From positions 4,151,249-4,215,248 of the forward strand of contig NC_052672.1 in NCBI RefSeq assembly GCF_016802725.1: a DNA stretch of 64,000 bases, written 5' to 3'. The position numbers and the translations under genes are program-made. Positions 57,017 through 64,000 of the stretch are shown here, piece by piece. The notes below the pieces were generated by a model. It saw only the letters and a list, made by a program, of their open reading frames with translations. It had not been told where the DNA came from and made no database searches. The stretch comes from Solenopsis invicta (Eukaryota > Arthropoda > Insecta > Hymenoptera > Formicidae). Each line of letters starts with the position of its first letter. Positions within the stretch are counted from its first letter, which is position 1.

Positions 57017-57520
57017 TAAAATATTAAAAAAAATATTTATTCCTTGTTAATATGATGTTTGGCAAATTGACCTAACATTTTTGAAAAAATTAAAATATCT
57101 TTGAAAGTACATTTAGAGACGCTGCATGAGTGATATTAAGTTGATTGTCAAGACACACGCTCTGAAAAGTCGGGAGATCCCAAGTTAATATGTTACTTAA
57201 ATAGTTATTATAATAACATTTATATTTCTTTGTTTACAATAATATAATACATTTATAATTATATAATTTTGTATTTGTTCGAATGCTGGTAAGGTTTTCT
57301 GCAGTTTTTCTTGCCCTTGCAACAAATGTTGGTATTTGTAATAAGTCGGCTGCAGACGCAAAAAATTAATAAAGTTTATTATGACTTACCATAACTATAT
57401 TTTTTAATCGATAAAGTCCTTTACATATCAATTCCTTAATTTTTCCTATTTCCTTCTTGAGACGGGCTCCCCGATACCTATTATTTGTAAAGCTATGCGC
57501 GCTACTGCTAGATAAAGAAC
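57017..57520 (-). other. Spacer with one exon-like stretch (about 57400-57482)
   Basis: On the minus strand, NRYRGARLKKEIGKIKELIC and KGLYRLKNIVM precede a good GTAAGT donor. It may be an exon of a transposon gene; I do not recognise it. The rest is featureless. Confidence 0.3.
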
Positions 57521-57697
57521 ATGTGCCCTACTGCGCATGCGTCAGAAATCTTTCAATCTGAGAACACTGCAGCCAGCACAAACAGAGTCTCCTCTTCTTC
57601 TTCTTCTTTTGTTCCGTCGAAACGGTGTTCCTGCTGGCGCATTGATACATGCATGGATACATATGTATGCGCGCGCAGAGCGTGGTTATCATGTATA

Positions 57698-57806
57698 GGT
57701 TGATTTATAATAGCCGTAAACCGTAAGAAATAGACTAATCAGAGTCAATTTATATAAATCGACTATGATTAGCCTATGTCTTACGGTAACGGTTATTATA
57801 AACCAA
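57698..57806. mobile_element. 109-bp palindromic MITE
   Basis: GGTTGATTTATAATAGCCGT at the left is inverted at the right (ACGGTTATTATAAACCAAC). Pairing continues through CTTACGGT/ACCGTAAG-like and CTAATCA/TGATTAG. Non-coding. Confidence 0.75.
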
Positions 57807-57858
57807 CTATAATAGCGTTTTTCACTGGGAAAACTAGTGCGCACTGAGTGTGTATTCG

Positions 57859-57927
57859 CCGCTGGCAATTGGACGTTTCGGTTCGCGCAATGACGGTAGC
57901 AACGGAAACGCCCAATTACCTGCAGCG
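57859..57927. mobile_element. 69-bp inverted-repeat MITE
   Basis: CGCTGGCAATTGGACGTTTC and GAAACGCCCAATTACCTGCAGCG are inverted around a short centre. It sits where homology between A-left and A-right stops, so it may mark the element end or a later insertion. Confidence 0.55.
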
Positions 57928-58010
57928 AGTGCATATATTTTAAATACAAATAATGGTAATTATTTTGTTACAATAGATATAGAATGTCAAATTCAACAGC
58001 TATGAAATAG

Positions 58011-59508
58011 ACCTCCGTGAAGTTGGCACCCGACTTTTACGAAATCAAATTTAAAAGTGTGTTTCTTGTAGGATTTTGTCTGTAGATGATTGTAGTAAAC
58101 ATTATTTTGTTTGTAGTTAAAAAATAAATATGTTATCGGTTTTTAAAAAACAGTAAGAAATTATTTAATACCTACAGTTCAAATGGCATCAGATTTCAAC
58201 CCGAAATCGTTTGTAGTTGTTTGTAGTATAAGAGTTTTCATTCGAAGTTGATTGTAGTTTAAGAATTTTTGTTTGCAGTTGAGAAATAAATATGCTATCG
58301 GTTTAAAGAAAAAAACAGTAAGAAATTATTTAATAGCTACAGTTCAAATGGCATCAGATTTCAACCCGAAATCGTTTGTAGTTGTTTGTAGTATAAGAGT
58401 TTTCATTCGAAGTTGATTGTAGTTTAAGAATTTTTGTTTGCAGTTGAGAAATAAATATGCTATCGGTTTAAAGAAAAAAACAGTAAGAAATTATTTAATA
58501 GCTACAGTTCAAATGGCATCAGATTTCAATCTGAAATCGTTTGTAGTTGTTTGTAGTTCAAGAATTTCTGTTTAAAGTTTAAAAATAAGAACGTTATCAA
58601 TTTAAAAAAAAACAGTTGGGAATTATTTTATAACTACAGCACAAATGGCATCACATTTCTATATAAAATTGTTTGTAGTTGTTTGTAGTATCAAAATTTT
58701 GTTTGTAGTTAAAAAATATGTTTGTAATTGACTATTAAATAACAGCTGGGTATTAAATTACAATTAAAAAAAAAATTACATCGTATCGTCATTAAAAATT
58801 GTTTGTAGTTGTTTGTAGTGTAAAAGTTTTTGTTCGTAGTTGATTGTAGTTTAAGAATTTTTGTTTGCAATTGAAAATTAATATGCTATCGGTTAAAAAA
58901 AACAGTAAAAAATTATTTAATAGCTACAGCTCAAATGGCATCAGATTTCAACCCAAAATCGTTTGTAGTTGTTTGTAGTATAAGAGTTTTCACTCTTATA
59001 CTACAAACAACTACAAACAATTTCAGATTGAAATCTGATGCCATTTCAGCTGTAGCTATTAAATAATTTCTTACTGTTTTTTTTAAACGATAGCATATTT
59101 ATTTTTCAACTGCAAACAAAAATTCTTAAACTACAATCAACTACGAATGAAAACTCTTATACTATAAACAACTACAAACAATTTTATACCGAAATGTGAT
59201 GCCATTTGTGCTGTAGTTATAAAATAATTCCCAACTGTTTTTTTAAAAATTGATAACGTTCTTATTTTAAACTTTAAACAAAAATTCTTGAACTACAAAT
59301 AACTACAAACGATTTCAGATTGAAATCTGATGCCATTTCAGCTGTAGCTATTAAATAATTTTTTACTGTTTTTTAAAAACTGATAACATATTTATTTTTT
59401 AACTACAAACAAAATAATGTTTACTACAATCATCTACAGACAAAATCCTACAAGAAACACACTTTTAAATTTGATTTCGTAAAAGTCGGGTGCCAACTTC
59501 ACGGAGGT
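58011..59508. mobile_element. Fold-back element FB-2, 165-bp subrepeats, 9-bp duplication confirmed
   Basis: Ends ACCTCCGTGAAGTTGGCACC and the inverse GGTGCCAACTTCACGGAGGT. ATGAAATAG flanks both ends (58002-58010, 59509-59517). The A-left copy (17.59 kb) has the same flanks with one ATGAAATAG and no insert, so the empty site is seen directly. The left arm repeats a 165-bp unit (CGAAATCGTTTGTAGTTG near 58201, 58366 and 58531); the right arm is its inverse, meeting at a perfect hairpin near 58988. The terminal motif matches FB-1. Non-coding. Confidence 0.9.
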
Positions 59509-59856
59509 ATGAAATAGAAAAGAAATTCAGAGATGTCTCTTGGAAATAGGAGAAATGTGAAAAGTGTGAACAATAGTGAAGACATTGTTATTCGTGACGT
59601 GTACGATAGCGATTTGTATACAAATATAGAGACGAACGTTCCAGGATCATTGATTTTCATTTGCAATATAGATAGAGCACCAGAGTTTCATAGTTCTAAA
59701 AGAAGTTTTTGGCTAATGCAGATATTAATAAACGAACTACCATCGAAAATTTGTTTTCAAAATATTATATTAGCAGCCATGTAGATAACAAAAACTGAAC
59801 CAAAAGCAGATTTTATAAATCTTTATATGACGCACTTAATTGAAGAAACAAACTGC

Positions 59857-61215
59857 CTAAGACAAAAGAGAATTCGATTCTAGATCTTTTATAATTTTTT
59901 CACAACAAGGAAAATGGTGTAATTCGTTCTTAGATATTTCAATTAAAAATAGATTTATTTTATTGCGAAATCCATTAATATTGCTTATTAAATCAGAAAT
60001 TGTTTGATTGCACTTTTGAAGTTGTAAATTTAAAATATTTAAATGATTAGTCATAGCTGTTAAAAAAGCTAATCTTTTTAGAAAATCGGTACTTTTGAAT
60101 TTATTTTGCAACTCTAATGAGTCTTTTAGAACATAACGTTCCAAAAAGTTTGGAATTTCTTTCCGAAGCGCAAAAAAACGTTGCAAACATTTTCCTGCAA
60201 TTAGCGATCTGATTTCGGAATGCATTAACAGATCTGGATAACTAGCATTAAATTCGTCTAAAAATATTTGAAATTTACGATGGGAAAGGGATCTGTTACC
60301 GCCTCTAATAATATTTGTAATTTTGGTTACAGTTTTCATTGTATCGGATAATTTAAGCGCTTTTCCACATAAAACTTCCTGATGGATTATACAATGAAAC
60401 ATTAAACATTTTACATCATTTTCAAAAAGTAATCCCTTTAGACCAGTTTTGGATCCAATCATTGCTGGTGCTCCGTCAGTAACAATAGCAGAACATTTAT
60501 CAAAAGAATCAACAAATTTTTTTACTTGTTCTTTTAATGCATTATAAATATCGATTCCTTTTGTCGTATCGTGTAGTGGAACTAAAGTTAACAAATCTTC
60601 ATGAATAGAGAAATCGTGCTGAATAATTCGTACAAATATTGAAAGCTGACTTACGTCAGAATTATCAGTGCTCTCGTCCAAACAAAGGGAATAGTATTTA
60701 CACGTCGTTAACAAGTTTTTTAATTTTTCTTCAAGATAATTGCCAATATCATGGATTCTTCTTGAAACTGTTTGTGGCGATAAAGATACGGTGTTAAAGT
60801 ATTGTACAGTTTCATGAAGATTAAACGCTTTTGCCATTTCTATGGCTCCTTTTTTTATGACATTTTCAGTAGAGAAACTTTTTTTTTCGCGAGCTACAAG
60901 TAGAGCAATGGCATAAGAAGCAGTTAGAGATTGTTTTGATAAATTTATATTTTTATCTGTATCAACGTGCTTTTGCGATGTTGTATGTTTAAATTTTAAT
61001 TCTTGTATTAATTTTAATTTTTTTTCGTTATTATAATTTTCATATTTTATTTTGTGACAAAGATTATAGTGTCTCTTAATATGGAACATTTCTGCACGTG
61101 ACAAAATTTTGGAACAAATGAGACACTGTGGTTGGTCGTGATTATTAAGAATAAAAAAATAATCATTTTCCCATTCTGTTAGCTGCAATTGCTTATTTTT
61201 AACTCTTTTTGCCAT
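59857..61215 (-). pseudogene. hAT transposase, C-terminally truncated (452 codons)
   Basis: ATG at 61215. BED-like zinc finger (CLICSKILSRAEMFHIKRHY), SLCLDESTD (first Asp), KCSAIVTDGAPAMIGSKTGL (second Asp), HCIIHQEVLCGKALKL. The RWL motif reads EIRSLIAGKCL, so the usual Trp is lost. The frame runs into unrelated transposon DNA at about 59881 and stops, so the dimerisation domain and catalytic Glu region are missing. It is a relative of the intact protein at 25838-27622. No 3' terminal repeat or target duplication is seen; it replaced part of copy A-right. Confidence 0.8.
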
Positions 61216-61385
61216 TTAAATTTTTGCCAAATAAATTTTAATATTTTATTTTAATTTTTGAAATGTTTTTTTTGCCAAAATATGTAGCTGAGCTAACGCG
61301 CGTATTCTCCTCTGTTTTATCTTTCAGCGACGGCTCGCTTTGCATCTCAGTAGCACAGGCCTTTCCATCTCGTCCGCTCGTGCGT

Positions 61386-61470
61386 AACCCCCTCCATATG
61401 GCTCAATCTCCTACGCGACGCCTGCGCCATGGGTCTCGGGTAGGAGACTGAGCCATATGGAGGGGGTAAA
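61386..61470. repeat. 85-bp hairpin 5' of the truncated hAT
   Basis: ACCCCCTCCATATGGCTCA and TGAGCCATATGGAGGGGGT pair, with TCTCCTAC/GTAGGAGA next inside. It lies between the hAT start codon side and the junction with copy A-right. Confidence 0.75.
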
Positions 61471-61932
61471 CCACGAGCGTTCGAGAGGCAGGGGGATTTC
61501 AGGAAGTAAATCGCACGCCGTGCGCGAGTTGGAAGGCTTTGATGTAGCTGGTGCTATATTCCTGGATCTCAAGCGCAGTTCGTTATCTCCTCTCTAAACA
61601 TGAAAATTAGTTACGAACGAATGAAAGTTATCTTATGGATATGCAAGAGGCTATCAATTTCCAACAGCGTATACCTAGAGTGAAAGGTTTATCAATTCTC
61701 GCAACTGATCTGGTCTTTTTTGATAACATTTGGAGGTATTCAGTTGATGTGATGCATAAAATATTACTTAGATCTGTGCAACAACTGTGGGAATTGTAGA
61801 ACAAATCCAAGAAGCTTATATTATTAAAATAATTATTAAAATAATTAGGTTAAGGTGAAATAAGGTGTAAAAGTTGTTTTTCGAGATAAAGAATTATCTC
61901 ACTTTCTTATCATGTTTATGTATCATACTCAC

Positions 61933-62697
61933 CGCCGGAACATCTTTCATTATGTTTTCATGTGGCTTTATAGGTATCGTATTATTTTTACCATCTGTGT
62001 AAAAGAAACGTAATATAATACTCATACAATAATTTAAAATTATAAACCATTTTTGGAAAAATAATTTCAAGCATACCCGTCAATTGTTTCACATAACTGA
62101 TAACAGTTTTCTGCAATTTCATATTTAGCCCCGTCATTTCATTATTCATCGCTTTCAAGTCTTTTATTTTAATCTTGGCCGACTCTAAAGCAGCTTCTAG
62201 TTGCTCACTTTTCTTCTTTTCCGCAACATACAGCTTACGTAAATCTTGCACCTTTATAAACAATGGCTCGTTTACCGGTTTGCATGGCAGTTTTCGCGTT
62301 TTATTAATCTGAAATCACATTACATTATGTATACGTAAATTTCATCCTGTATTTTTTTCTTTTTCATTTTAAAATTGAAATTTGTCTTATATCAATCGAG
62401 TTATTTATTCACTATCATACAACATTACGAGACAATATGAGTTGAACGCACAAATTAGCTAAACATTCAATTAATTATGATCATACTACATACAATACAA
62501 CACGGAATTTTTTTCCATGACGTTGATAAATATAACATTGTTATGAATATATTATACAAAAATTTACATACCAGCACATTAGATTTTTTCGACAACTCCG
62601 ATGCACTCTTTATAACATTTTCTGTTATTATTGGTTTTTCTTTTTGAGGTAACATCTGTTTTCTTTTTTCAGAATCTGTATGACCATTGTTCTGCTG
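61933..62697 (-). pseudogene. Coiled-coil accessory gene of transposon copy A-right
   Basis: Three exons by GT-AG signals: 62697-62572 (NNGHTDSEKRKQMLPQKEKP, then KSASELSKKSNVL), 62308-62077 (NKTRKLPCKPVNEPLFIKVQ and the coiled coil KKSEQLEAALESAKIKIKDL), and 61994-61933 (KNNTIPIKPHENIMKDVPA before a GTGAGT donor). Frames are open within each exon. It is more complete at the 5' end than the A-left copy. The donor after the third exon implies further exons, which would have to lie beyond the convergent transposase, so the gene is truncated. Function unknown. Confidence 0.6.
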
Positions 62698-62719
62698 AAA
62701 ATCAAAATTTATACATTAC

Positions 62720-63060
62720 AACCCTAGTAGCACAAAATATTGGTTCAATATTGGGAAATAATGTAAACCCAATATTCTATATTGAGTGTGAATTGATTTT
62801 CAGTATTAGTCCAATATTGCAAAGTATGATATTGACTCTTATTTAACCAATATTGAAGTTGCAATATCGGTCCAATATTGAAAAATCAAGTCAACCCAAT
62901 ATTATCTATTGGATGTGAATTGATTTTCAATATTGGTCCAATATTGCAAAGTTTGATATCGACCCTTATTTAACCAATATTGAAAAAAAATAAATACGAT
63001 ATTATATATTGATTGTGCATTGGGTTTTCAACATTGGCCCAATATTAGAAGGTTAACACT
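62720..63060. repeat. 127-bp tandem repeat rich in CAATATTG
   Basis: About 2.5 copies. AACCCAATATT starts units at 62766 and 62893, and a partial third follows. Each unit contains several CCAATATTG/CAATATTGG palindromes. It begins at the 5' side of the A-right accessory gene. Non-coding. Confidence 0.75.
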
Positions 63061-63090
63061 TTAACCAATTTTTGTCGAATTTTTTTTTGA

Positions 63091-63185
63091 ACCTAAGCGG
63101 TCACCCATCCAAGTCGCAACTCCGGTGAACGTTGCTTGACCTGTGTAATCGCTGCGAACTGATCCCTCGTGATGACCTGTGAACA
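63091..63185 (-). other. 5S-rRNA-derived fragment (SINE3-like head or pseudogene)
   Basis: The reverse complement reads GGTCAAGCAACGTTCACC and then GACTTGGATGGGTGACCGCTT, matching the 5S rRNA internal promoter region (box A near AAGCAACG, box C TGGATGGGTGACCG). An A-run follows downstream. The 5' and 3' thirds of 5S rRNA are not preserved, so it is not a functional 5S gene. Confidence 0.65.
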
Positions 63186-63560
63186 CTTTGTGCTGATACG
63201 TGTATATAACTGGTAGATCAGGTCAATATACGTTATCGAAAAAATTGAATATGTATAATTAAAGCACATTATTTATATAAACAAATATAAAATTATAGTT
63301 TTTTTACTAATTTCACAAATGCGGAATAGTATCTGGAATAACTTTTCTGTTATTTGTTTGAGTAAGAATGCAATTAGAAAATATAAGTCAATATAATACA
63401 AATTAAATATAAAGAATTTTTATAAAAAATTTTTATAAAAAAAAATTTTTTTAAACAATTGAAAAATATTGTTTGCTTATTGGAATGTAGATTGAGGTTT
63501 CTTCATTTATGAAACTATTTTGTTTATTGATAATATTTACAATACAATTATTGACTCGTA
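63186..63560. other. A/T-rich spacer
   Basis: No supported feature between the 5S-derived fragment and the terminal tandem array. Confidence 0.4.
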
Positions 63561-64000
63561 ACATTGGCAGCACATTAATATTTCTTTCATAACCAATATT
63601 CGTTTTAGATTTGGAAATCTTGACCAATAATGCGCTTCCAATATAAGTACAATATTGTACAATTGTTAACTCGTAACATTGGCAGCACATTACCGTTTTT
63701 TTAAAAAACAATATTCGCTTTTGATTGGCAAATCTTGGCCAATGCACCTCCAATGTAAGTGCAATATTGTACAATTGTTGACTCGTAATATTGGCAGTAC
63801 ATTACCGTTTCTTCAATAAATATTCGCTTTACATTGGCAAATCTTAGCCAATGCATCTCCAATGTAAGTGCAATATTGTACAATTGTTGACTTGTAGTAT
63901 TGGCAGTATATTACCGTTTATTTAATAAACAATATTCGCTTTACATTGGCAAATCTTGGCCAATGCACCTCCAATGTAAGAGCAATATTGTAAAATTGTT
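63560..64000. repeat. 110-bp tandem array, continuing past the window end
   Basis: About four copies, starting near 63599, 63712, 63822 and 63932. Each reads ATTCGCTTTACATTGGCAAA, TCTTGGCCAATGCACCTCCA, ATGTAAGTGCAATATTGTAC, AATTGTTGACTCGTAATATT, GGCAGTACATTACCGTTT. Later copies are more alike. The CAATATTG word links it to the array at 62720-63060. Non-coding. Confidence 0.85.

Larger units (their letters stand above)
59533..61797 (+). pseudogene. EnSpm/CMC-like transposase fragment, copy A-right, split by a hAT
   Basis: The first block 59533-59784 equals the A-left N-terminal block (VPGSLIFICNIDRAPEFHSS, WLMQILINELPSKICF). Homology then runs to about 59881, where a truncated hAT begins. It resumes at about 61541 with GATGTAGCTGG and includes LSILATDLVFFDNIWRYSVD followed by VMHKILL, the equivalent of the DYMHLxCLG motif. 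About 110 bp present in A-left (17117-17228) are missing at the junction. The C terminus is absent. Confidence 0.65.

Noticed and set aside
56064..57050. Overlapping long frames up to 197 codons
   Set aside because: Same reason: GC-rich LTR with internal repeats (EHSRSS-like words arise from the repeated GAGAATGCTCG).
63091..63185. Functional 5S rRNA gene
   Set aside because: Only the central promoter region is recognisable; both ends of the 120-nt RNA are missing.

Overview
This window looks like eukaryotic nuclear DNA from an insect, most likely a hymenopteran and plausibly an ant. The supporting signs are very A/T-rich DNA, GT-AG introns, remnants of insect-like ribonucleotide reductase and spectrin genes, a DUF4806 gene, and a dense mixture of hAT, mariner (including a DD41D type), piggyBac-like, EnSpm/CMC-like, BEL/Pao, LINE and fold-back elements. 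The ant assignment is an inference from family content; no species is claimed. I see no intact ordinary housekeeping gene. Almost everything I can support is mobile DNA, its remnants, or repeats.

Layout: 1-5.4 kb is a purine-rich satellite with a ~400-bp period, interrupted by a small MITE. 6.1-10.4 kb holds a damaged EnSpm/CMC-like transposase (copy C) and a degenerate partner gene, with a 1.18-kb solo LTR beside them. 12.4-14.4 kb holds remnants of ribonucleotide reductase large subunit and spectrin genes that keep introns; the former is split by a TTAA-flanked piggyBac-like insert. 16.0-18.6 kb is transposon copy A-left with a mariner inserted. 20.1-23.4 kb is a multi-exon DUF4806 gene. 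24.7-30.2 kb is a set of nested inverted repeats with a compound hAT at its centre. 31.0-35.2 kb holds three TA-flanked long-TIR elements end to end, one with a broken DD41D transposase. 35.2-37.8 kb holds transposase, LINE and BEL/Pao fragments, a 232-bp solo LTR and a MITE. 38.2-40.7 kb holds a 1.2-kb palindrome, a MITE and a fold-back element. 41.66-45.86 kb is a complete hAT with a spliced 598-aa transposase and perfect target duplications. 46.6-54.9 kb is copy B of the EnSpm/CMC-like element, with another fold-back nested inside. 55.9-57.0 kb is a second GC-rich solo LTR. 57.9-62.7 kb is copy A-right, inverted relative to A-left and carrying a fold-back and a truncated hAT. 63-64 kb holds a 5S-rRNA-derived fragment and CAATATTG-rich tandem arrays.

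How the pieces relate: A-left and A-right are inverted copies of one element ~45 kb apart, so each shows the empty site for insertions in the other. They confirm a TA duplication for the mariner and a 9-bp duplication for the fold-back. Copies A and B share a two-gene layout: a transposase and a convergent coiled-coil gene with small exons. Two hAT elements keep open transposase frames and exact 8-bp target duplications; one of these is a pair of inverted copies that appears to have moved as a single unit. These are the best candidates for recent activity. All frames, splice sites and boundaries were read by eye.
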